Shown one piece after another: positions 58,334 to 64,000 of a DNA stretch of 64,000 bases. Under the pieces are notes generated by a model. The model saw nothing but the letters and a program-made list of their open reading frames with translations, was not told where the DNA came from and ran no database searches. A program made the translations under genes and the position numbers. The DNA is from Streptomyces sp. T12. Lineage in GTDB: Bacteria; Actinomycetota; Actinomycetes; Streptomycetales; Streptomycetaceae. Every line of letters starts with the position of its first letter. Within the stretch, counting starts at the first letter, position 1. The stretch is from NCBI RefSeq assembly GCF_028736035.1, contig NZ_CP117866.1:1798001-1862000 (forward strand). Direction: 5' to 3'.

Positions 58334-58383
58334 CAAGTAAGCGCTTGCTGGCACAAGTTACGGAGGGCCTCGGAGTGCGTCAA
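58334..58383 (-). promoter_or_regulatory. Operon promoter with LacI-type operator at the start point
   Basis: On the minus strand: TTGACG (58378-58383), 17-base spacer, TAACTT (58355-58360), then the palindrome CCAGCAAGCGCTTACTTG (58334-58351), in which seven of nine pairs match around the AAGCGCTT centre. This centre is typical of LacI-family operators, and the site covers the predicted +1. Repression in the absence of the sugar is inferred. No lacI gene is in the window. Confidence 0.72.
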
Positions 58384-58620
58384 TGATTCGGACAGGAATT
58401 TCTTGTGGGTCTACTCGGCGAGTTGACGGCTCGTGAGGGCCGGCCGGTCGGGTCGGCGGTGCGATGTCGCAGGTGAGAGGCGTGCGATCGGTGGATCGAA
58501 CGAGGAATGGGCCGCCGTACGTCTGTACCGGTCGGCCGAAAGTCGTCAGGTCGCCGGTGAGTTGACGAGGCGTCACCCACGTGGCACCGCGGGACGAGTT
58601 CCTCCGGCGGTGCGGAACGA
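58384..58620. other. Gene-free stretch between the sugar operon and tRNA-Val copy 2
   Basis: Together with the promoter region this makes 378 bases without a gene (58287-58664). No convincing frame or repeat; the short open frames on both strands have poor codon pattern and no Shine-Dalgarno. Confidence 0.45.
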
Positions 58621-58656
58621 CGGCGGCCCGCCTGCACAGTCGCAGGCGGGCCGCCG
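58621..58656 (-). terminator. Terminator of tRNA-Val(CAC) copy 2
   Basis: A perfect 15-bp stem (58621-58635 with 58642-58656), starting 8 bases beyond the tRNA on the minus strand. No T-run, unlike copy 1. Confidence 0.8.
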
Positions 58657-58664
58657 GATCCGGG

Positions 58665-58736
58665 TGGGCGATACTGGGTTCGAACCAGTGACCTCTTCGG
58701 TGTGAACGAAGCGCTCTCCCACTGAGCTAATCGCCC
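58665..58736 (-). tRNA. tRNA-Val(CAC), copy 2
   Basis: 72 bases including discriminator A, identical to 50883-50954, anticodon CAC. The identity extends to 76 bases (58663-58738 with 50881-50956); flanks and terminators differ. A -10-like TAATGT (58750-58755) lies upstream on the minus strand, at nearly the same distance as in copy 1. Confidence 0.96.
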
Positions 58737-58824
58737 GGACGCAGGAAGAACATTACCCCATGTCAGGGGGTGCGCGTGACCAGTGCGAACCCGCACCGGC
58801 CGACGCCCGCACCCCCGTCGCGGA

Positions 58825-59283
58825 TCACTGGTCCTTGATCTTCCAGGGCATCACGATGCCGAACTTCCACACGTAGATGCCGACGAGCACGGCAATGATC
58901 ACGAGGCCGATCGACGTCAGGATGATGTTGCGGCGGCGCACCTTCGGGTCGAGGGCCTTCTGGGCCGCCTCGGTGACCTTGCGCTTGGTCCAGCGCAGCA
59001 CCAGCTGGGCCCAGACGAACTCGGTCGCCCAGATCGCCATGCCGCCGAAGATCACGACCCAGCCGGGACCGGGCAACGGCAGCATGATGATGCCGGCGAC
59101 CACGACCGCCAGGCCGATGACGAAGACGCCCACCTGCCAGCTCAGGTGCAGCGCCCTGCGCGCCTTGATGAACTCCGGCGCTCTTGAGCCGAGGCCCTGC
59201 TCGCTGTCGCCTTTCACACCATCCACTTCGGTCTCGTCAGCCGCCATGGCAACCCCGCCAGGCTCGTTACTCCCCGTATTCAT
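58825..59283 (-). CDS. PGPGW/TIGR02611-type membrane protein
   Basis: 152 residues from ATG 59281-59283. Two helix pairs: residues about 45-85 contain the family motif LPLPGPGWVVIFGG, and a second pair near the C-terminus (NIILTSIGLVIIAVLVGIYVW). Function unknown. The start has no clear Shine-Dalgarno, but TAGGGT lies about 8 bases upstream on the minus strand, so the message may be leaderless or nearly so. An alternative start is MAADETEV, 12 codons further in. Divergent from ssgB. Confidence 0.85.
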   Translation of the reverse strand: MNTGSNEPGGVAMAADETEVDGVKGDSEQGLGSRAPEFIKARRALHLSWQVGVFVIGLAVVVAGIIMLPLPGPGWVVIFGGMAIWATEFVWAQLVLRWTKRKVTEAAQKALDPKVRRRNIILTSIGLVIIAVLVGIYVWKFGIVMPWKIKDQ

Positions 59284-59474
59284 ACGGCCAAACCCTACCG
59301 GACGGAAACCAGTCACCGGAATGGTCGTACCTCGCGAACGGGTTCTCGGCCGGAAGAGTTACGTAAACACACGCAAAACACTCAGAGGGGTTTACAACGG
59401 CACCGTAGGTGGCATGTCGATTTCGCCGACGTGCGAATCCCCGAGCGCACACTGAGCGAAAGGCCCTGGCGCTT
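59284..59474 (+). promoter_or_regulatory. ssgB upstream region
   Basis: 191 bases between divergent genes. Visible elements: the palindrome TTACGTAA inside GTTACGTAAAC (about 59358-59369), and GTTTAC (59390-59395) that forms an inverted pair with GTAAAC. Published work places ssgB under the stress-type sigma factor SigH and in the BldD regulon; I cannot fix the promoter boxes by eye. Confidence 0.4.
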
Positions 59475-59888
59475 ATGAACACCACGGTCAGCTGCGAGCT
59501 GCACCTGCGCCTCGTTGTGTCGAGCGAGTCCTCCCTGCCTGTCCCCGCAGGCCTGCGGTACGACACGGCCGACCCCTACGCCGTGCACGCCACCTTCCAC
59601 ACCGGAGCCGAGGAAACCGTCGAGTGGGTGTTCGCCCGCGACCTTCTTGCGGAGGGCCTCCACCGACCCACCGGAACCGGCGACGTCCGTGTCTGGCCGT
59701 CGCGCAGTCACGGCCAGGGCGTCGTCTGCATCGCCCTGAGCTCTCCGGAGGGCGAGGCGCTGCTCGAGGCCCCGGCACGGGCTCTGGAGTCCTTCCTGAA
59801 GCGAACGGATGCCGCTGTGCCTCCCGGCACGGAGCATCGCCATTTCGATCTCGACCAGGAGCTCTCGCACATCCTGGCGGAAAGCTAG
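59475..59888 (+). CDS. ssgB: Sporulation-specific cell division protein SsgB
   Basis: The SALP-family protein that, with SsgA, positions FtsZ for sporulation septa in aerial hyphae. 137 residues, starting MNTTVSCELHLRLVVSSESS and ending with DQELSHILAES; I recognise it as nearly identical to S. coelicolor SsgB. No catalytic motif; an oligomeric whirly-like fold is known for this family. Single gene. BldD, encoded at 1841, represses ssgB in studied species. Confidence 0.95.
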   Translation: MNTTVSCELHLRLVVSSESSLPVPAGLRYDTADPYAVHATFHTGAEETVEWVFARDLLAEGLHRPTGTGDVRVWPSRSHGQGVVCIALSSPEGEALLEAPARALESFLKRTDAAVPPGTEHRHFDLDQELSHILAES

Positions 59889-60226
59889 GGCGAGGCCCCA
59901 CAAAGCCGCCCGGCGCCGTCGACTCGGGGAGACGGCTCGGGCCAAGACAACCGCATACGGTACACAGCAGCGCCGTCTTCGCTTCGCGGGGACGGCGTTG
60001 GTGTGCCCTGGCATCGGGCCTGTACCGGAGGGAGACCGGCCCGGCCCCACCCGGCCTGGCTCGGCTCGGCTCGGCTCGGCTCGGCTCGGCGGGAACCGTC
60101 GGCGCCGTTGTGGCGTTGTATTCGAAGCCGCGTGCGGGCGCGGCCGGTGTGAAGGCCCTGTGAGCCACTACCATCGGCCAGCATCGGCGGGCACCCCGCC
60201 CGACCCCCCAGGCCAGGGAGCGAAAC
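59889..60226. other. Gene-free stretch between ssgB and the CGNR gene (338 bases)
   Basis: Contains a 5-bp microsatellite (60061-60090) and a possible -10 box TACCAT (60169-60174) for the CGNR gene, without a clear -35. No supported coding frame. Confidence 0.45.
60061..60090. repeat. (TCGGC)6 microsatellite
   Basis: Six perfect copies of TCGGC, preceded by a partial unit (GGC). Lies about 136 bases upstream of the CGNR gene start. Confidence 0.95.
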
Positions 60227-60787
60227 GTGCTGATCACCCATGACACCCGGTGTGCGCTCGATGCCGTGGTGGATCTGGTGAACACCGCACCGGATGACGA
60301 CGGGGCTCCGGACAGGCTGCCGGACGTCGCAGCTCTCGGAGATTTCGTACGAAAGCACGAAATCAGCGATGTCGGGGTCCTCTCGGAGTTCGATCTGTCG
60401 GCGGTGCGCAAGGTGCGGGGCCGGTTCGCCGCGATCTTCGCGGAGCCGGACGCCCGGCGCACGGCCGGCCTGATCAACGAGCTGGTCGCCGCCGCGGGCA
60501 CCACCCCCAGACTCACGGACCACGACGGCTACGACTGGCATGTGCACTACTTCGCCCCTGGTGCCTCCGTCGCCGACCACCTGGCGGCCGACTGCGGCAT
60601 GGCGCTCGCGTTCTTCGTGGTGGCCGGGGAGCAGGAGCGACTGCGGCGCTGCGAGGCGCCGGACTGCCGGCATGCCTTCGTGGATCTTTCCCGCAACCGC
60701 TCGCGGCGGTACTGCGACAGCCGTACCTGCGGAAACCGTCTGCATGTGGCCGCCTACCGGGCGCGCCGCAAGGAAGCGGCCGGCTGA
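60227..60787 (+). CDS. CGNR zinc-finger regulator (ABATE domain)
   Basis: 186 residues from GTG 60227 (MLITHDTRCALDAVVDLVNTA). The N-terminal ABATE-type domain (about 1-130) may bind a small ligand; the C-terminal zinc finger reads CEAPDCRHAFVD then RRYCDSRTCGNRLHVAAYR, with four Cys and the CGNR signature that contacts DNA. Probably a stress-linked transcription factor; target unknown. Monocistronic by position. Confidence 0.92.
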   Translation: MLITHDTRCALDAVVDLVNTAPDDDGAPDRLPDVAALGDFVRKHEISDVGVLSEFDLSAVRKVRGRFAAIFAEPDARRTAGLINELVAAAGTTPRLTDHDGYDWHVHYFAPGASVADHLAADCGMALAFFVVAGEQERLRRCEAPDCRHAFVDLSRNRSRRYCDSRTCGNRLHVAAYRARRKEAAG

Positions 60788-60810
60788 GCGGCGGCGCTTG
60801 CCCACAGACC

Positions 60811-60844
60811 GACACGACCCGTCTGTCGACACGACCCGTCTGTC
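60811..60844. repeat. 17-bp perfect tandem duplication
   Basis: GACACGACCCGTCTGTC occurs twice head to tail (60811-60827 and 60828-60844), 24 bases after the CGNR stop. Confidence 0.95.
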
Positions 60845-60850
60845 GACGCG

Positions 60851-60876
60851 GGCCCCGGCGGGTGGCGCCGGGGGCC
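60851..60876. terminator. Hairpin between the CGNR gene and the 50-residue gene
   Basis: GGCCCCGGCG (60851-60860) pairs with CGCCGGGGGCC (60866-60876) with one bulged base. Lies between convergent genes. Confidence 0.6.
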
Positions 60877-60887
60877 GCGGGTACGGC

Positions 60888-61040
60888 TCAGAGCAGCAGC
60901 AGATCGTGCAGCGCAGCCATGAGCAGCAGACACCCGATCACCGCAAGGAAGATCATCAGCGGTGGCTGGGAAAGGGCGAAGAGGCACCCGCGAGGCTCGT
61001 CCTGAGGTGGCGCGGCCTCGCTCTGTGTCGTGTCCAGCAT
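60888..61040 (-). CDS. Small membrane protein, 50 residues
   Basis: Opens at ATG 61038-61040 with MLDTTQSEAAPPQDEPRG and ends at TGA 60888-60890. After a short polar, acidic head with CLFALSQPP, one hydrophobic helix (LMIFLAVIGCLLLMAALHDL, about 28-47) runs almost to the C-terminus. Codon use is GC-rich in third positions through the reading frame. Function unknown; I recall similar mini-proteins in Streptomyces. Shine-Dalgarno is weak (GAGAG just before the ATG). Confidence 0.7.
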   Translation of the reverse strand: MLDTTQSEAAPPQDEPRGCLFALSQPPLMIFLAVIGCLLLMAALHDLLLL

Positions 61041-61194
61041 CTCTCGGCGATGATGGCGCAGTTGCCCCTTGCCGCGCGATCAACACGCCCGGAATGAGCG
61101 GGAGTTCGCCGAATTCCGTGATGTCCGGTTCGAGTCGTGATCGCTTACGGCCGGGCGGCGATCCACTGTGTCGTTTCAGTCCGGCATGCGGGCG

Positions 61195-61641
61195 TCATAT
61201 GCCGTGTTTCTTGAGGATGGCCTCGATGTCGCTGAAGTCGTCGCCCGCATCGGCTCGGGGTGCGGTCGCGGGCCGGGTCGCCTGACGGGAGCCCGGTCCC
61301 AGCGAGGGCGCCGAGGCCGTGGGAGCCACCGCCTCGCTCCGTCCCGCGGCACGGGCCTCCTTGCGGCGCTCCTTGCGGGTGCCGCCTCGGCGACGCTCCA
61401 CCGCGCGCGTGCTCGCGAACAGCAGCCAGGACAGGCCGAGGACTCCGAAGCCCGCCCAGGCCGTCGGGCTGAACGCGGTGTCCGCCAGCCAGTCGACGAC
61501 CCCGGTCATCACCAGGCCGAGGGGCACCAGGGAGTACGCGACCATACGCGCGGCCGCGAGGAAACGCTTGCGGTACGCCGTGACCGCCGCGATGCCCAGG
61601 CCGGCCGCGGCGACGGCGGAACAGACGGTCTCGGCAATCAT
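61195..61641 (-). CDS. Small membrane protein with conserved ILKKHGI tail
   Basis: 148 residues from ATG 61639-61641 (MIAETVCSAVAAAGLGIAAV). Three hydrophobic segments: 4-20, about 32-50 (MVAYSLVPLGLVMTGVVDWL), and 62-75 (AGFGVLGLSWLLFA). A basic stretch (RRRGGTRKERRKEAR) and a disordered Ala/Pro-rich linker lead to the C-terminal DDFSDIEAILKKHGI, a short acidic/basic peptide that could be a docking tag. Database names of the cellulose synthase kind have no basis in this sequence. Confidence 0.75.
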   Translation of the reverse strand: MIAETVCSAVAAAGLGIAAVTAYRKRFLAAARMVAYSLVPLGLVMTGVVDWLADTAFSPTAWAGFGVLGLSWLLFASTRAVERRRGGTRKERRKEARAAGRSEAVAPTASAPSLGPGSRQATRPATAPRADAGDDFSDIEAILKKHGI

Positions 61642-61857
61642 CCGGTCCTCCAGGCAGGCTGGGTCGGGTAAGGGCACTTCGCCCCTTCCATCCTGCACCG
61701 TGGCAACCCCGCACGGCCATGCCTGGGCCCGACATCAGGGACATCTCCGGGTCACCTCCTCCGCAGGTGCCGGTCACGGTCGTACGGCCAGGGCCGACGG
61801 CCACCGAAGCACCAGGTCGGATTGGGTCGTCCGGGCCGAGGCTGGGAGACTGGGCCC

Positions 61858-62382
61858 ATGAGCGACTCCTCCCCCGACCGCCCCGCCGCCCCCGTTCTCG
61901 ACGTCTGGTGCGAGCTGCAGTGCCCCGACTGCCGCAGCGCCCTGGACGATCTCCGTGCCCTGCGCGCCCGCTACGGCGACCGGCTGGAGCTGCGGCTGCG
62001 GCACTTCCCGCTGGAGAAGCACAAGCACGCCTTCGCCGCTGCGCAGGCCGTCGAGGAGGCGCTGGAGCAGGGGCAGGGCTGGGGGTACGTCGAGGCCGTG
62101 CTGGGCCGGGTCGAGGAGCTGGACCGTAAGGGAGAACCCTTCCTGGTCGAGGTGGCCCGGGAACTCGGCCTGGACGCCGAGGAGTTCGACACCGCGCTGA
62201 TCGACGGCCGGCACATCCTGATCGTCGACGCCGACCAGGCCGAGGGCAAGGCGATCGGCGTGACCGGGACCCCGACGTATGTGATCGGCGGCGAGCGACT
62301 CGACGGCGGCAAGAGCCAGGAGGGCCTGCGCGAGCGCATCGAGGAGATCGCGGACCGGCTGCTGGCCGAACAGAGCGGCTGA
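61858..62382 (+). CDS. DsbA-family thioredoxin-fold protein
   Basis: 174 residues from ATG 61858. Thioredoxin fold with an inserted helical domain; the active site reads ELQCPDCRSALDDL, giving a CPDC motif, and the cis-Pro loop is GVTGTPTYVIGG. No signal peptide, so a cytoplasmic role similar to FrnE or 2-hydroxychromene isomerase-like proteins is more likely than periplasmic oxidase. Convergent with the GNAT gene. Confidence 0.85.
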   Translation: MSDSSPDRPAAPVLDVWCELQCPDCRSALDDLRALRARYGDRLELRLRHFPLEKHKHAFAAAQAVEEALEQGQGWGYVEAVLGRVEELDRKGEPFLVEVARELGLDAEEFDTALIDGRHILIVDADQAEGKAIGVTGTPTYVIGGERLDGGKSQEGLRERIEEIADRLLAEQSG

Positions 62383-62437
62383 CCGCCGCCGGTCCGACCG
62401 GCTGGCGCAAGGCCCTGTACCCCTTGTACGCCGGCAG

Positions 62438-63262
62438 CTACAGCAGCGTCTTGTACACGGCGTACTGCCTCGTCTCGTAGCCGAGTGACTCGTAGAGCCG
62501 CTCGGCCGGGGCGTTGCCCGCGAAGACGTTGAGGCCGATGGACCGGTACCCCGCGGCGATCGCCTGGGCCTCGGCCAGCAGCATCAGTGTGCGCCCGTGG
62601 CCCCTGCCCCGGTGGGCCGCGTCGGTCTCGACGTCGTAGACGTAGGCCCGGCCTTCCCGCGACGCCACCCACAGGGTGCCCACCAGGGTTCCTTCGTGCT
62701 CGAGGACGCTGAGGAACGTGTCCGGGGTGCGCAGGCCGTCCGGCAGCAGTGCGGCGTGGTCCCGCTCCGACTTCGCCCGGGCCTCGGCCTCCGGGACGCC
62801 GCGCTCGACCCAGCTGCGGATGTAGCCCTCGTGGCTCTCGGCCAGCCAGGATCCGTACTCGGCCTCCGTCAGGGGTCGACCCCGGCTGCCCGGCGGCAGA
62901 TCGGGCGGGGCGGCGCCGAGCGCCTTCTCCATGCCGCGGTTGCGTACGACGTAGCCGAGCGCCGTGGCGAGACGCAGTGCCGGTGCGTCGTCACCGGGGA
63001 CCGTCGCCTCGATGCGCCGACACCCCCAGCCGCGCGCCACCTCCTCCGCGGCGAGCGCCGCCACGGTGCCCCGGCCGCGTCGCCGGTCCGGTTCCTCGAT
63101 CCGCAGCTCCGATATCCGGGCCACCGCGTCACCGAAGACGGGATGCGTCCCGAGGTGAAGGGCGCCCACGGGACGGCCGTTCACACACACCTGATAGCGG
63201 CGCGAACGCGTTCCGTCGTCATTGCGCTGAAGCGGCTCGGTCGGCCGCAGGGTCGTGGTCAT
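62438..63262 (-). CDS. Tandem GNAT acetyltransferase
   Basis: 274 residues with two GNAT domains: the first (about 20-115) has a degraded acetyl-CoA loop RRRGRGTVAALAAEE; the second (about 130-274) has the classic DAAHRGRGHGRTLMLLAEAQ and NVFAGNAPAERLYESLGYE. The second domain is probably the active one. Substrate unknown. Start ATG 63260-63262. Confidence 0.88.
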   Translation of the reverse strand: MTTTLRPTEPLQRNDDGTRSRRYQVCVNGRPVGALHLGTHPVFGDAVARISELRIEEPDRRRGRGTVAALAAEEVARGWGCRRIEATVPGDDAPALRLATALGYVVRNRGMEKALGAAPPDLPPGSRGRPLTEAEYGSWLAESHEGYIRSWVERGVPEAEARAKSERDHAALLPDGLRTPDTFLSVLEHEGTLVGTLWVASREGRAYVYDVETDAAHRGRGHGRTLMLLAEAQAIAAGYRSIGLNVFAGNAPAERLYESLGYETRQYAVYKTLL

Positions 63263-63356
63263 CAGGGGTGTTCTACCCGCCAGAACGCCCGGGGTCAGCC
63301 GAATATCCGCGTCCGTCGGACGCGGGCGTTGTGCGTGTCCGTCGTATCCGCACCCG

Positions 63357-64000
63357 TTACGGATCCAGGTCGTCCCCGGACCGCTCGTCGAAGATCCGCA
63401 CGGCCTTGGCGGTCACCGGTCCCGCCGAGCCGGGCAGTTCGCGCTCGTCGACCCTGTGCACGCCCTGCACGTCCCGCAGGGTGGAGGTGAGGAAGACCTC
63501 CTCGGCCCGCTCCAGCACCTCCAGCGGCAGGTCGGTCTCCTTGGCGCCGGTCCACTCGATCGTGAGCGCGCGCGTGATGCCCGCGAGGCAGCCCGAGGCG
63601 AGCGGCGGGGTGTGGATCTCGCCGTCCAGGACGACGAAGACGTTCGAGCCGGTGCCCTCGCAGAGTTGCCCGACCGTGTTGCCGAACAGGGCCTCGGAGG
63701 CGCCGTGTTGGCGGGCGCGGGCGAGGGCGACGACGTTCTCGGCGTACGAGGTCGTCTTCAGACCGGTGAGCGCGCCGCGTTCGTTGCGGGTCCAGGGGAC
63801 GGTGATGACGGCCGTGGCGTCGGGGCGGCGGGTGGTCTCGCCGAGGGCGACGACGAGGGTCGGGCCGTGCTCGCCGCGGTCGGAGCCGAGGGGGCCGTGG
63901 CCGCCGGTGTAGGTGATGCGCAGCCGGCCGAGCGGCATCGGGTTGGCCTCGATGACGGCGGCGCAGGCGCGGCGGACCTCGTCGTGGTCGGGCTCGGGCA
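63357..64000 (-). CDS. Class IV aminotransferase / aminodeoxychorismate lyase-like protein (N-terminus beyond right edge)
   Basis: About 214 residues present, C-terminal part. PLP fold-type IV motifs: LKTTSYAENVVALARARQHG (with the PLP-Lys K in TGLKTTSY) and EALFGNTVGQLCEGTGSNVF (with Glu that contacts PLP nitrogen), then RALTIEWTGAKETDLPLEVL. The substrate could be aminodeoxychorismate, D-amino acids or branched-chain acids; the sequence alone does not decide. Followed after 94 bases by the GNAT gene upstream end. Confidence 0.88.
   Translation of the reverse strand, partial: PEPDHDEVRRACAAVIEANPMPLGRLRITYTGGHGPLGSDRGEHGPTLVVALGETTRRPDATAVITVPWTRNERGALTGLKTTSYAENVVALARARQHGASEALFGNTVGQLCEGTGSNVFVVLDGEIHTPPLASGCLAGITRALTIEWTGAKETDLPLEVLERAEEVFLTSTLRDVQGVHRVDERELPGSAGPVTAKAVRIFDERSGDDLDP

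Noticed and set aside
58433..58705. Small plus-strand frame upstream of and across tRNA-Val copy 2
   Set aside because: It reads through the tRNA and its terminator antisense; no ribosome site or recognisable sequence.
50883..58736. Integrative element with integrase between the tRNA genes
   Set aside because: No integrase, excisionase or replication gene is present; only a direct-repeat hypothesis is supportable.

Overview
The window is a high-GC actinobacterial chromosome segment, almost certainly Streptomyces. The evidence is codon use with G/C in nearly every third position, frequent GTG and TTG starts, and the gene set itself: the developmental regulator BldD next to pyrR/pyrB, an SsgB that I recognise, PimA/PatA/PgsA lipid genes, and the order rsh-apt-secF-secD-yajC-ruvB-ruvA-ruvC-yebC-pdxT-pdxS. 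Most of it is conserved core chromosome. I see no transposase, integrase, prophage, CRISPR array or rRNA.

Layout. 1-1.66 kb: pyrB (cut by the left edge) and pyrR on the minus strand, with a PyrR-binding RNA element over the pyrR ribosome binding site. 1.74-2.35 kb: bldD on the plus strand with its operator. 2.5-4.7 kb: nusB, efp and an M24 peptidase-like gene whose metal ligands are altered. 4.9-10.2 kb: a proline-rich P-loop protein and the shikimate genes aroB-aroK-aroC, then a small membrane protein and aroE. 10.2-18.6 kb: mltG, ruvX, alaS, two small envelope proteins, rpsD and rarA. 18.6-23.8 kb: a VKOR-type thiol redox protein, hisS, a metallo-beta-lactamase-fold hydrolase, a membrane-anchored cyclophilin and a DUF349 protein. 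23.9-36.6 kb: bifunctional (p)ppGpp synthetase, apt, the SecDF-YajC translocase accessory, RuvBAC, a small secreted protein on the opposite strand, yebC and the PLP synthase pair pdxST. 36.7-40.2 kb: a LemA-like protein and the phosphatidylinositol mannoside operon pgsA-patA-pimA.

40.4-50.8 kb: an EF-G paralogue, an unrecognised 553-residue membrane protein, a HIT protein, a K+ channel, thrS, and then a little-characterised group: a 409-residue unknown and a DUF4365 (PD-(D/E)XK-like) protein translationally coupled on the minus strand, divergent from a DEDDh exonuclease.

50.9-58.7 kb is the one clear accessory-looking stretch. It is bounded by two identical tRNA-Val(CAC) genes in the same orientation. 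Between them are an SRPBCC protein and a complete import-and-cleavage operon: solute-binding lipoprotein, two permeases, a YesL-like protein and a Tat-exported PL26-type rhamnogalacturonan lyase. The operon has a strong promoter with a LacI-type palindrome at its predicted start point. It has no ATPase gene, so it probably borrows a shared one (MsiK in Streptomyces).

58.8-64 kb: a PGPGW membrane protein, ssgB, a CGNR zinc-finger regulator, two small membrane proteins (one only 50 residues), a thioredoxin-fold protein, a double-GNAT acetyltransferase and a class IV aminotransferase cut by the right edge.

The genes serve translation and its regulation (nusB, efp, rpsD, three aminoacyl-tRNA synthetases, EF-G2, rsh), recombination (ruvABC, rarA, ruvX), export and envelope (secDF/yajC, mltG, pim genes) and development (bldD, ssgB). 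bldD and ssgB lie at opposite ends of the window and are linked in the literature through the BldD regulon.
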